Source: JBGQBN01 sp041494805 (GTDB taxonomy: Bacteria > Acidobacteriota > Terriglobia > Terriglobales > Acidobacteriaceae). Taken from it: a DNA stretch of 64,000 nucleotides. A program made the translations under genes and the position numbers. The stretch covers positions 62,001-126,000 of the forward strand of contig JBGQBN010000005.1 in the NCBI GenBank assembly GCA_041494805.1. The letters run 5' to 3'. The notes beneath the pieces were generated by a model that made no database searches, was not told the DNA's origin, and saw only the letters and a list, made by a program, of their open reading frames with translations. Of this stretch, positions 45,501 to 53,132 are shown piece by piece (within the stretch, counting starts at the first letter, position 1; each line of letters begins with the position of its first letter).

Positions 45501-45693
45501 AAGTGTAGGGATCGCCGGGGATGCCGGTGACCGCCAGCACCCGCCCTCCCCGGAAGGGCCCCACCAGGCGCCACTTCATGCCCTTCATCTGGCTGGGGTT
45601 GTATTCCTGCGCGCTTGCGAAAGCGCTGAGGAGAATTAGAACAATTGCCGAGAAAGTGAGGCAGCAAGCATAAGAGCGCGCACGATCGTTCAT
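42505..45693 (-). CDS. Secreted Vps10/sortilin-like BNR-repeat protein
   Basis: The 1062-residue protein has a signal peptide (about 12-29) and two seven-to-ten-bladed propellers made of BNR/Asp-box repeats (GVWRTTDAGISWTPL, YRSTDGGKNWEKV, GLFRSDDGGDTW and others). A C-terminal region (about 770-1060) with Ig-like and helical parts follows (ISYYFKSASKGEATLEVLD). This architecture is common in acidobacterial and bacteroidetal secreted glycan-binding or glycosidase-like proteins. Catalytic acids of sialidases are not evident, so binding is more likely than hydrolysis. ATG 45693 has AGGAGG upstream. Confidence 0.9.
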   Translation of the reverse strand: MNDRARSYACCLTFSAIVLILLSAFASAQEYNPSQMKGMKWRLVGPFRGGRVLAVTGIPGDPYTFYFGGVAGGVWRTTDAGISWTPLTDKEPFASVGAIAVAESNPGVIYVGTGEACIRGNISYGNGVYKSPDGGKSWSYIGLKDTQHIAKVLVHPRNPDIVYVAALGHAYGPNPERGVYRSTDGGKNWEKVLYKDEKTGAIDLAFDPHNPNVMFAALFEVQRTPWSLSSGGPGSGLYRSVDGGTTWKRLEGKGLPDGIMGRIGVSVSGADSNRVYALIEAKEGGLFRSDDGGDTWAKVNDDQRLTQRAWYFTHIFADPRSADAVYMLNTGVFRSNDGGKSLTLLPAPHGDHHGLWIDPTNPQRMINGNDGGATISVDGGKSWSTEYNQPTAQFYHVAADNRLQYYLYGAQQDNSTVGIASRSDDGYIGRQHWYDVGGGESGYIIPDPRDANIVYAGSGGGALTRFDKRTQQAQDITVWPMDGAGHGAKDLKYRQAWTDPIAMSPYNPDVLYTAAEVVFKSTDHGMSWSVISPDLTRNDKSKQESSGGPLTKDNTTVEYYDTVFALAESPLQKDLIWAGTDDGLIQLTRDGGQHWTSVTPKGIPEWSLVSLIEASPHDAGTAYAAVDTHKLDDLKPYIYKTADFGKTWTKITNGIPDGAYTHAVREDPKQRGLLYAGTETGVYVSFDDGAHWQSLQLNLPTSPIHDLMVKEDDLAVATHGRSFWVLDDISPLRQFGASSASDEMILYKPRATYRLRWPDDYERRQPVAPNPPSGAVISYYFKSASKGEATLEVLDSQGKVVRKYSSLEKKEAETPPEWPDQQPPQERIPVEVGVNRFAWNLRYEGARKLPGEVGAEFRNRGPVALPGNYQVRLTANGKSLSVPLEVKPDPRVNVSLADLQKQFDLDLKLRERISEVHQTVNDIRNIRTQFHNLQGRLGEDARFKSILAASESLDKKMTPVEEQLLQVKIKSSEASLNYPVLIDEQLHNLAGSVDGADAAPTQQQYAVFDELSQKETPLVAQWKQIMSTDLVALNEMMQKESVPAIYVAPFPNEQAAKAAGQN

Positions 45694-45786
45694 GGAGACC
45701 AGTTCCTCCTGGGAATGAGAAAGGGACAACATCTTACTACGACGGGGCAGAGGGGCAAATGTGAGCCGATTTCAATCGGCCAGTGG

Positions 45787-45812
45787 CATGAACTCCCGGC
45801 ATGAACTCCCGG
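45787..45812 (+). repeat. Exact 13-bp tandem duplication at a gene start
   Basis: CATGAACTCCCGG occurs twice in direct succession (45787-45799 and 45800-45812). Each copy brings an ATG; the first reads MNSRHELPV then TGA, a 9-codon mini-ORF, and the second opens the glycosyltransferase frame. Confidence 0.8.
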
Positions 45813-47054
45813 TATGATAAGCAGGCTTCCATGGCCATGGGAATCAATGTCGCGTCCTGGCTGACGGCGCGCCGAGTGCGCGTGCATGGTTTGCTGCTGG
45901 CGGTTTGTCTATGGTCAGTCTATGCGGCGGACCTGGCTACTCCCGGCTTGCGGGACCGCAACGGGCTGATCAAAGGCACCGACTTCCTCCATTTCTACAC
46001 GCTGGGAAGCATTGCCCGGCAAGACCGTGGCGAGTTGCTCTATGACATGCGGGCGCAGGCGGAGCTTTTGCGGAAGCTTGTTCCCGAAGCAGCCGGCAGT
46101 TTGTATGTCCCGCTCTATGGTCCCCAGGTCTCGCTGCTGTTCGCGCCCTTCGCCCGGCTCTCCTATGGTTCGGCCTTGACTGCATGGCTGGCACTGAATG
46201 TCTTGCTTTACGGACTGTGCTGCTACACGACTTGGAGGCACTGTCCGAACCTGCGAAGTGAACGATGGACCGTGCTGATTTTGGCGATTGCTTTTCCCGG
46301 CTTCTTTCACCTGATCGCCTGGGGCCAAACTTCTGGCTTGGCGCTGGTGTGCTTCACTCTGGCCTATCTTGCCCTGCGGAATCGGCGGCACTTTCTTGCT
46401 GGTTTGGCCATCGGATCTTTGGTCTTCAAGCCACAGCTGGGCTTGGCTGCTGCCGTTATCTTAATTCTCGCGTGTGAATGGAAGGTGGTGGCGGGAGCAG
46501 TCGCCGCCGCGCTTGTCCAACTTGCTGCAGGTTGGCTGCATTATGGGACGCAGGTCATGCGTGACTACGTCCGTGCCTTGGCGAATGTCAGCGACGTGCT
46601 TGCTCTGCTCGAGCCCCGGGCTTACCAGATGCATTCACTCCGCGCCTTCTGGTCGCTGCTGGTACCCTGGCCGAATATTGCGCTGGTTTTGTACCTGATA
46701 AGTGCGATAGCTGTCCTTGGTCTAGCGGTGCGCTGCTGGAAGAGCCAGGCGCCATTGGGAATCCGCTATGCGACACTGCTGTTTGCCACCGTACTGGTGG
46801 CCCCGCACTTGACGGTGTACGACCTGGTGCTTCTGGCGCCGGCAGTCTTGCTGGTGGGCGATTGGGCTATGGGACAGAAAACCGTGCCTCTCGCGGCAAC
46901 CGTGCGTTTGCTTCTCTACCTTTGTTATTTCTCATTCTTGTTGGGGCCGCTGGTACGGTTCACTCACTTGCAATTCTCGGTAATGACGATGGTGGCATTG
47001 ATCTGGGTGGGTTGGAGAGTTTCCGCTGCGTCAGCTTACCGTGATGCCGCCTGA
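45801..47054 (+). CDS. GT87 (DUF2029) membrane mannosyltransferase-like protein
   Basis: The 417-residue protein has about 10 helices and the GT87 early motif: GLIKGTDFLHFYTLGS, an acidic residue in the first loop, then YVPLYGPQVSLLFAPFARL and the helix-associated AWGQTSGLALV and FKPQLGL. Actinobacterial members transfer mannose from polyprenyl-phosphate mannose; the acceptor here is unknown. Starts at 45801, 45831 and 45837 are all possible, and none has a clear ribosome site. The last 19 nt overlap the convergent esterase gene. Confidence 0.85.
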   Translation: MNSRYDKQASMAMGINVASWLTARRVRVHGLLLAVCLWSVYAADLATPGLRDRNGLIKGTDFLHFYTLGSIARQDRGELLYDMRAQAELLRKLVPEAAGSLYVPLYGPQVSLLFAPFARLSYGSALTAWLALNVLLYGLCCYTTWRHCPNLRSERWTVLILAIAFPGFFHLIAWGQTSGLALVCFTLAYLALRNRRHFLAGLAIGSLVFKPQLGLAAAVILILACEWKVVAGAVAAALVQLAAGWLHYGTQVMRDYVRALANVSDVLALLEPRAYQMHSLRAFWSLLVPWPNIALVLYLISAIAVLGLAVRCWKSQAPLGIRYATLLFATVLVAPHLTVYDLVLLAPAVLLVGDWAMGQKTVPLAATVRLLLYLCYFSFLLGPLVRFTHLQFSVMTMVALIWVGWRVSAASAYRDAA

Positions 47055-47899
47055 CGATTTGCTCCACCAAACAAGAACTCCAGCGCCTCGGGAAAGCGCT
47101 TCGCCCACTCAACCTCGGAGTGGTGTGCGCCTTCGTCAATCTTTACCCGCAGGCGGTCGTCTCTCAACCCGGCGCGTCGCAAAGCATGTTCCAGTTCGCG
47201 CACATCCTCCACCACCTGCTGGTCGCGGTCCTCACGGCCAGTCTCTCTGGTTCCGACCCCCACGAACACCTTCGCCGGCCATTGCCGAAAAGCGCGGCTG
47301 TCTTGCAAGAGCTGACGTTTGGAAATGAATAACGACGGGCTCTCCAGCAACAGCCGGCCAAAGATGCCCGGCCGGTCCATCACCGTATACAGAGAAATGG
47401 TCGCGCCCAGTGACGATCCGCCCAGCCCGGTGTTCTCCGGACCCCTGGCGATGCGGTATCTCTGATACAAAAACGGCATGACCTCGCTCATCAGGAAGTC
47501 CGGATACCGCTTCCCCTGCGGACGCAGCAGCGGCGGATTGAACGAGCGGTAGGGCATGTACTCCCTGGCACGCTCCTTCTGCGCGTTGTCGATACCGGCG
47601 ATAATCATGGGCGGGATTTTCTCTTCCCGGATGAGGCGCTCCGCGGTCTCGTCCACCTGCCACTCCACGCCGAGGAAGGCCGTGGCCCGGTCGAACAGGT
47701 TCTGCCCGTCGTTCAGGTAAAGGACCGGGTAGTGTCTGCCATCATTGTCCGCAAGGTCGTAGCCCGGCGGCAGCCACACCCGCAGCCTGCGGGTATTGCG
47801 GAAAATACGGCTCGGGAATTCGTGCAGCCGCAGGTCGCCAACCACGGAGCTGGCCGATTCCGCGCTGGATGTCGTCTGATCTTGGGTGGTTTCTTCCAT
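47036..47899 (-). CDS. Esterase of the enterochelin-esterase-like alpha/beta-hydrolase family
   Basis: The 287-residue protein has RRLRVWLPPGYDLADN, YPVLYLNDGQNLF, the nucleophile elbow GGSSLGATIS and a late DEGAHHSEVEWAKRFPEAL with the probable catalytic His. This is the putative-esterase (Fes/EntB-type, PF00756-like) family, acting on siderophore, sugar or lipid esters. No signal peptide is seen. It lies 18 nt after the VKOR gene on the same strand and is the last gene of the long minus-strand run. Substrate unknown. Confidence 0.85.
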   Translation of the reverse strand: MEETTQDQTTSSAESASSVVGDLRLHEFPSRIFRNTRRLRVWLPPGYDLADNDGRHYPVLYLNDGQNLFDRATAFLGVEWQVDETAERLIREEKIPPMIIAGIDNAQKERAREYMPYRSFNPPLLRPQGKRYPDFLMSEVMPFLYQRYRIARGPENTGLGGSSLGATISLYTVMDRPGIFGRLLLESPSLFISKRQLLQDSRAFRQWPAKVFVGVGTRETGREDRDQQVVEDVRELEHALRRAGLRDDRLRVKIDEGAHHSEVEWAKRFPEALEFLFGGANRQAASR

Positions 47900-47917
47900 G
47901 AGAGAAGTATTGCCGGG

Positions 47918-48355
47918 TCAAACCGTCTGCCTGGATTTTGCCACCAGCAGCGCGGACAACACTGTAATCGCCAGGATCAACGTCAGCGACGACAAACACA
48001 AAATGCACCATACCGCCAGCACAAAGGCTTCAACGTAGGTGAGGTAGAGGGTGAAGCCCAGGCCGGCCAGAGAAGCGATCAGGAGCATCGCGGGAGTTTC
48101 GGCTTTGCGACGATACACGGTCGTGAGCGCCAGTAACGCGAGGTATCCGATGATCCCGATCAGCCCCACTGGAATGCCGAGCACAACCGAGTAAATGCTG
48201 CGATTCACGATGTCGCAGTTGAAGGTTTCTCCGAAACTGCAGTAGGAAGTCTTTGAACTACCGAAGTGGTGATACAGCGAGACGGCAGAGACCAGCGCCC
48301 CGGCCAGCGCCAGCAGGGCAATCGTAATCAGCATCCGCCGCACTGCGGAGTTCAT
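47918..48355 (-). CDS. VKOR-type membrane disulfide oxidoreductase
   Basis: A 145-residue protein with about four membrane helices. The loop pair Cys39/Cys47 and the active-site Cys117-x-x-Cys120 (CILC) match vitamin-K-epoxide-reductase homologues, with the family phrase SIYSVVLGIPVGLIG. It would use quinone to oxidise a partner thiol protein during periplasmic disulfide formation, as DsbB does. ATG 48355 overlaps the thioredoxin-like stop (48352-48354), which fits tight coupling; the in-frame GTG at 48367 is less likely. Confidence 0.9.
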   Translation of the reverse strand: MNSAVRRMLITIALLALAGALVSAVSLYHHFGSSKTSYCSFGETFNCDIVNRSIYSVVLGIPVGLIGIIGYLALLALTTVYRRKAETPAMLLIASLAGLGFTLYLTYVEAFVLAVWCILCLSSLTLILAITVLSALLVAKSRQTV

Positions 48356-48777
48356 GGCAGGCTGCACCCGCTCTTCTCACTCAGCGCTTGCAGCGACAGC
48401 ACACCCTCATGGCGCTCGCCTGCAAATTGCCAGGCGGGAAAGTTCTTTACTCCTTCCTGAATGCAACTCGGCGCCTCCGAGCGGGAACCCTTGATGCCGC
48501 ACTCGACGTAAGGAATGTACTCGAACGACCGCCCGAACATTTCCTTCTGCTCAGCGCAGTGCAGGCACCAGTAGAGTCCGTACATCTTGACCTGCTTCGC
48601 CGCCAGGCACTGGGCAAAGGCATCGAGGCGGCTCGCCCGCTTGCGCTTGCCCAGGTAGTACGTCCCGGCAAAAGCGCCTGCGATCAGCACGGCAACCAGG
48701 ATCTTGCGCAGCAACGAGCCCTTCGGCTTCGGTTCTTTTCCCTGCTCCTTTTTTCCTTGTTTGCGCTCTTTTGCCAT
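48352..48777 (-). CDS. Membrane-anchored thioredoxin-like partner of VKOR
   Basis: A 141-residue protein: Lys-rich N-terminus, one anchor helix (about 25-42), then a thioredoxin-like domain with CLHC (Cys71, Cys74), a later VEC (Cys93) and the cis-Pro region NFPAWQF. It looks like the thioredoxin domain that is fused to VKOR in cyanobacterial and plant enzymes, here as a separate gene overlapping VKOR by 4 nt. It probably passes disulfides to secreted proteins. It lies 13 nt after the lipid-kinase gene. Confidence 0.85.
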   Translation of the reverse strand: MAKERKQGKKEQGKEPKPKGSLLRKILVAVLIAGAFAGTYYLGKRKRASRLDAFAQCLAAKQVKMYGLYWCLHCAEQKEMFGRSFEYIPYVECGIKGSRSEAPSCIQEGVKNFPAWQFAGERHEGVLSLQALSEKSGCSLP

Positions 48778-48790
48778 TGGGGATGTTTTT

Positions 48791-49693
48791 TTATACCACG
48801 ACGTTCAAAGCAGACGGCAGAATGTCGAGGGTCTGGCATTGCAACGTGAGTACCTCCCCGTCCACCATGACATCCACCGGAGCATCCAGGTGAAAATCGA
48901 TTCTCTTGGCCGGCCGCCGTTCCGCCAGTGGATGCTCGATGTGGGTGCCGTCATAGAGCGTCGGCAGGTTGCGGATCAGGCCCAGGCGCCCGATCGGCCC
49001 CCAGCGCACGTATTCGATGAGCCCATCGCTTACCTCAGCCCGCGGAGCGATCATCATCGTTCCGCCCGTGAATTTGCTGTTGTTGAAGGTAAGGAACAGA
49101 CAGGGACGGCGATCGATCTCCGCTTCTCCATCCACCCGCAGCGGAAATGGCCGCCGCCGGAAGCGCGCCAGACAGATAAAGATGGACGATTGGTACCCAA
49201 GCTCACCCCATCCGCTGAAACGGCGAGCCCGCATGGTAGCCACGTCGGCGGCAAATCCCATGCTTAAGAGATTGATGTAATGGATGATGCCGTATTTGTG
49301 AGTGAGCCGCAAAACGTCACAAGCTTGTAACCGGCGTGCCAGCAGCGCCTCAATGGCGTATTCCACACCACGGTCGGTGAACTCACGCAAGAACGAATTG
49401 CCCGTGCCCAGGGGGAGAAAGGCCAGAGTGCTCGGCTCACCGGGGTCTGCTCCGGGAAAAAGTCCGTTGACGATTTCGTAGGATGTGCCGTCGCCACCAA
49501 CCGCAATAAATTTTCGATAGCCTCTCGTGTAGGCGTCGTGGGCGAGTTGCGTGCCCTCGCCCGGCGCTGTGGTTTCGACCACCTCCAGCTTGATTCCACC
49601 CGCGCGGAGACGGTCGAGCGCCGGTCCGACCAACTTGCGGCAGCGCCCGCCACCCGCCGCGGGATTCACCACAGCCAGAAATGCGTCGCTCAC
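48791..49693 (-). CDS. Diacylglycerol-kinase-family lipid kinase
   Basis: The 300-residue protein has the DAGK catalytic motif GGDGT (66-70), LPLGTGNSF after it, and a C-terminal beta domain (TGGTMMIAPRAEVSDGLIEY). It probably phosphorylates a lipid or long-chain alcohol, as YegS/DgkB-type enzymes do. It starts with GTG overlapping the acyl-AMP ligase stop (49690-49693), so it is part of the lipid operon. Confidence 0.9.
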   Translation of the reverse strand: MSDAFLAVVNPAAGGGRCRKLVGPALDRLRAGGIKLEVVETTAPGEGTQLAHDAYTRGYRKFIAVGGDGTSYEIVNGLFPGADPGEPSTLAFLPLGTGNSFLREFTDRGVEYAIEALLARRLQACDVLRLTHKYGIIHYINLLSMGFAADVATMRARRFSGWGELGYQSSIFICLARFRRRPFPLRVDGEAEIDRRPCLFLTFNNSKFTGGTMMIAPRAEVSDGLIEYVRWGPIGRLGLIRNLPTLYDGTHIEHPLAERRPAKRIDFHLDAPVDVMVDGEVLTLQCQTLDILPSALNVVV

Positions 49694-51399
49694 AGTTCAA
49701 CCACGGCGGCACGGCCAAAGGCTTTGCGGATCTCTTCCGCCAGGACCGTGCGCTTGATTTTCATGGAGGCGGTGCGGGGAAAATCCAGGTTGCAGAGGAA
49801 ATATCCGCCGACGCGCTTGAAGTCCGGCAGGCGGCGGTTGCGGACGGTGATCTCGTTCTTGAGCGTTTCCACAAATTCCTGTCCTTGCTCCAGGCGAAGC
49901 ACCAGGACCAGCATCTCGCGGCCCGGGCTCTTTGCGGGCCAGATGTAGTTCGCTGCAAAGATGCAGTATTCCTTGACCGGCACGCCGTCAAAAGCGGCCT
50001 CGATGTCTTCGGGATAGATATTCTTGCCACCCTCGGTGACGATCATGTTCTTCTTGCGGCCGAAGAGCTGCAGATGCCCGCTGCCGTCAAAGCGGCCCAG
50101 ATCGCCGGTGAGCAACCAGCCATCCACGATGCTCTCGGCCGTCAGTTCCGGATCATCCAGGTAGTGGGACATCACCGTCTTGCCGCGCACCGCCAACTCG
50201 CCGATGCCGTCCGCATCAGGATTGAGCAACCGCAGTTCAACGCCAGGCAACGGCTTGCCCACGCTATCCGCGCGAAACGGTTTGAAATCATTGAGCGTGA
50301 GCGCGGTGCCCGCCTCGGTGAGGCCGTATCCGTTGGCCACGGGGATGCCGAGATCATAGAAGAACTGCAGCGTCGAAGGCTCCATGAATGCCCCGCCTGT
50401 GAACAACGCCAGCAACTTCCCGCCGAATGCTTGATGGACTTGCGGCAGCAGCTTGCGGCTCAGGGGCAGATTGGGACGTTTGCGCGTGAGAGCCCTGTTC
50501 AACCCAACCAGGCGGTTCAGGAAAAAACGACTGACGGCCGGTAGCGCTTCGAACTTGGCTTTGAGCCCTCGCTCCAGATTCTTGAGTACCATCGGAACCA
50601 GACTCATGTAGGTAATCTGGTAGCGGATGAAGGCATCACGCACAAACTCCGGCCGCAGCGTCCGCAGATGCACCACACAAGCCCCGCACACAAACGGCCC
50701 GATAAAGCCCACCATAAAATCAATGGCGTGATTGGTGGGTAGAATACTGAGATAGCGCACGCCCGGCCAGAAGGGATACCACGCAGTGAGCGACTTGCAC
50801 TGTTCAAGATAATTCTCGTGCGTGAGCACACACCCCTTGGGCTGGCCGCCCGTGCCCGAGGAATAGACAATGCAGGCCGCGTCTTCGCGCCGCCGCGGAA
50901 CGAATATGGGATCACCCTTGCGGCGAAATTCTTCCCAGCGAAACGCGCCCGGCAACTCCGCTCCCGCGGGTGCCTCCGTTACCAGCACAATTTCCAACTT
51001 GTGATTCTTGAACTCCGGCGATTGGGTGAGCGCCCGCCACAAGTAATACTCGACGACAAGAGCTTTCGCTTTGCAATGCGCCAGCAGTTGCAGTTGTTCG
51101 ACCGCAGTCAGCTTGAAGTCGAGAGGCACCAGCACGCCGCCACAATAAACAATGGCGTAAGCCGAGATCAGCCACTTGGACTGGTTGGTCATGATGATGG
51201 CGGCGCGCCCGCCCGGCCCGAACCCGGCGTCCTGCAAAGCGCGCGCCAGCGGCAGCGCCATTTCTTTGAAGTCGGAGTATGTCAGCCGCGTCCCTTCCCG
51301 GTCGCGCTCTGACTCGATCAGGCAGATTTCATTCGGCCAGCGTTCCAGCGCATCCCGCAACGCCGCGCCCAGACAGCTATATTGGTCAAGGTCAAGCAT
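49690..51399 (-). CDS. Acyl-AMP ligase (AMP-dependent synthetase) 2
   Basis: A 569-residue adenylate-forming enzyme with the P-loop YSSGTGGQPKGCVLTHENY, the A5 motif YGLTEAG, and the hinge/aspartate region GDLGRFDGSG followed by GRKKNMIVTEGGKNIYPEDIE. It should activate a fatty acid as acyl-AMP and load CoA or the ACP encoded just upstream. Its C-terminal Lys is present in the SMKIKR region. Overlap with the lipid kinase start supports cotranscription. Confidence 0.92.
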   Translation of the reverse strand: MLDLDQYSCLGAALRDALERWPNEICLIESERDREGTRLTYSDFKEMALPLARALQDAGFGPGGRAAIIMTNQSKWLISAYAIVYCGGVLVPLDFKLTAVEQLQLLAHCKAKALVVEYYLWRALTQSPEFKNHKLEIVLVTEAPAGAELPGAFRWEEFRRKGDPIFVPRRREDAACIVYSSGTGGQPKGCVLTHENYLEQCKSLTAWYPFWPGVRYLSILPTNHAIDFMVGFIGPFVCGACVVHLRTLRPEFVRDAFIRYQITYMSLVPMVLKNLERGLKAKFEALPAVSRFFLNRLVGLNRALTRKRPNLPLSRKLLPQVHQAFGGKLLALFTGGAFMEPSTLQFFYDLGIPVANGYGLTEAGTALTLNDFKPFRADSVGKPLPGVELRLLNPDADGIGELAVRGKTVMSHYLDDPELTAESIVDGWLLTGDLGRFDGSGHLQLFGRKKNMIVTEGGKNIYPEDIEAAFDGVPVKEYCIFAANYIWPAKSPGREMLVLVLRLEQGQEFVETLKNEITVRNRRLPDFKRVGGYFLCNLDFPRTASMKIKRTVLAEEIRKAFGRAAVVEL

Positions 51400-51524
51400 T
51401 CAAGATTTATTTCACCACAGAGACACGGAGGCGCTGTTAATCAGTTCGTCACCAAACTGAGAACCAGGAACTGCCAGCCGGCTCTCTCCTCAAGATGCCA
51501 TCACCAGTCCCGGTAACCTCAGTT

Positions 51525-51767
51525 TCACAGTCGCGCCTGTATGCGCCCAGCCAGCGTGCGGAAATCGGAAACTCCTTGAAATTCGTAGTCGGGCAGTTCG
51601 ACATGAAAATGATTTTCCAGTCGCGTAAGCAATTCGAGGGCGTGAAGACTGTTGATCCCGAGCGTCTTATAAAAGTCGTCGTCGGGCGCGAGCTTCTCGC
51701 GTGGCACCTTGAAGTGGGCCGCGGCAAGATTGAGAATTTCATCGAGTGTTTGGGCAGAAGCTTGCAT
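51525..51767 (-). CDS. Acyl carrier protein
   Basis: The 80-residue helical acidic protein has the phosphopantetheine site LGINSLHALELL with Ser40 (Asn in place of the usual Asp before it). It lies between an adenylate-forming ligase and a small nuclease-fold-like gene in the lipid operon and is likely a dedicated carrier, separate from the housekeeping AcpP. ATG 51767 starts the domain directly; the upstream site is weak. A 125-nt gap follows before ligase 2. Confidence 0.88.
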   Translation of the reverse strand: MQASAQTLDEILNLAAAHFKVPREKLAPDDDFYKTLGINSLHALELLTRLENHFHVELPDYEFQGVSDFRTLAGRIQARL

Positions 51768-51784
51768 TTGTAGCGAAGAATTCC

Positions 51785-52252
51785 CTAAATTCCGGCAACT
51801 GCCATATCCTTCCAAGTCTCTGATTCTAGCAATTGGACGCCCTGTTCACCGAAGAACTTTGAATAGTGTCGTCGAGGTTTCGGCTGGCCATCCTTGAAAG
51901 CTGCAGGCAGGCATCGATATCCTCGTGAATGCTCCTTGATCTGACAGAAAGGCATGTAGGCGACAAACTCGGGTGGAGCCCCGGAGTTTACCGCAAAATA
52001 GGGAATGGCAAGCACCATCTCTGGATGCAGTTGGGTTAGCTTGCCGATGTACCCATATCCCCGCTTATCCGTTTTGTCAGATTCTGGGTATTTCCCCTTT
52101 ACCTGAACAGGTCTAAGGACCACCTTGCCGCGAACGAGCTTCGATATTATGAAATCGAAGCCTTTATCGCGATGCGGAAAGTAAATGTTCCAGCCCGCAC
52201 GCGCGAGGACTCCAGCAACGTATAGCTCCGCAAAATAGTCGGCTCCCATCAT
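51785..52252 (-). CDS. PD-(D/E)XK nuclease-like small protein in the lipid operon
   Basis: A 155-residue protein with an order of residues typical of PD-(D/E)XK folds: Glu9 in an N-terminal helix, Asp33 in GFDFIISK, then VQVKGK with Gln50-x-Lys52. No known family was recognised. It starts 2 nt after the crotonase stop and is followed by the ACP after 17 nt, so it is embedded in the operon. A nuclease role is unexpected there; it may be a cargo gene or a repurposed fold. Confidence 0.6.
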   Translation of the reverse strand: MMGADYFAELYVAGVLARAGWNIYFPHRDKGFDFIISKLVRGKVVLRPVQVKGKYPESDKTDKRGYGYIGKLTQLHPEMVLAIPYFAVNSGAPPEFVAYMPFCQIKEHSRGYRCLPAAFKDGQPKPRRHYSKFFGEQGVQLLESETWKDMAVAGI

Positions 52253-52254
52253 AG

Positions 52255-53058
52255 CTAGGGTAAGTACGGCAGCGCATTGCTACTCGTCACAAATTTCTTC
52301 AATCCGGCTTCGACCGCCGGTTGCGTGAACAACTCGCAGAAGATATCAATCTCCCGCCGCAATTCCTCGTGCGGAATCGGCTTGATAAATGCTTTCGCCG
52401 CAATCGCCGTGCGCCGGTCGAATTTCTTGAGCTGAACCGCCGTGGCCCGTGCCGCCTTCAGCGCTTCGCCCTCCGCCACCACCTGGCTGACCAAACCTAC
52501 GGACTGCGCCTTGGTGGCATTGAAGCTTCGTCCGGTCAGGAGAAGATCGCGCACCACGCCGTTTCCCAGGTCACGTTTGAGCCGCGGAATTCCGCCGAAG
52601 CCAGGAATCAATCCCAAACGCAGTTCAGGAAAGCAGAAGCGCGCCATCTTGTCGGCAATGATCAAATCGCACACCAGGGCAAGCTCGAAGCCCCCGCCGA
52701 AGGTTACCCCATGCACGGCTGCAATCGTAGTCAAAGGCGAAGCGTCAATCGTGTTCATCACCTGATGGATGCGTTCCAGATAATTACGGACGCCTTTCAC
52801 TGCCTCGGCCCGGTCCATTTCCTGAGAACGCTGATAGAGCTCGCGCAAGTCAGCTCCGGCGCAGAATCCAGACTTCAAGGCGCTATAGACAATGAGGGCA
52901 TGCGCGTCCCCACTCATGCTCTTGAGGGCCGCGACGAATTCTTCCAGCTCCTCCAGCGTGAGCGAACCGATCTCGTTGCAGGGCTCGCGATGGAGCGCCA
53001 GCTCCACCACACCGTCCTTCAATTCCCATGAAATGCACTGCCCTTTGTATTTGTTCAT
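52255..53058 (-). CDS. Enoyl-CoA hydratase/crotonase-family protein
   Basis: This 267-residue crotonase has the oxyanion-hole segment SGFCAGADL, Glu125 in GGGFELAL and Glu145 in FCFPELRLG, matching the two catalytic glutamates of enoyl-CoA hydratases. It could hydrate or dehydrate acyl-CoA or acyl-ACP intermediates, or act as a DSF-synthase-like enzyme. ATG 53058 is used; the open frame upstream only crosses a GC-rich repeat. Part of the lipid operon. Confidence 0.9.
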   Translation of the reverse strand: MNKYKGQCISWELKDGVVELALHREPCNEIGSLTLEELEEFVAALKSMSGDAHALIVYSALKSGFCAGADLRELYQRSQEMDRAEAVKGVRNYLERIHQVMNTIDASPLTTIAAVHGVTFGGGFELALVCDLIIADKMARFCFPELRLGLIPGFGGIPRLKRDLGNGVVRDLLLTGRSFNATKAQSVGLVSQVVAEGEALKAARATAVQLKKFDRRTAIAAKAFIKPIPHEELRREIDIFCELFTQPAVEAGLKKFVTSSNALPYLP

Positions 53059-53075
53059 CCAATTCTCGACCGTAG

Positions 53076-53125
53076 CGCCGGCGTCCCGCCGGCTGTCGGG
53101 AGGGCGTCCCCGCCGTCCCACCCCG
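53076..53125. repeat. GC-rich imperfect repeat between ligase 1 and crotonase
   Basis: A GC-rich phrase with GCCGGCG/CGCCGGC pairing and repeated GGCGTCCC units fills the 74-nt gap between two operon genes. It resembles other spacer repeats of the window and could be an attenuating or mRNA-stability hairpin. Confidence 0.5.
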
Positions 53126-53132
53126 CCCACAT

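Noticed and set aside
51400..51524. Possible small gene between ACP and ligase 2
   Set aside because: The 125-nt gap has no start with a ribosome site and no coding pattern; it looks like a spacer.
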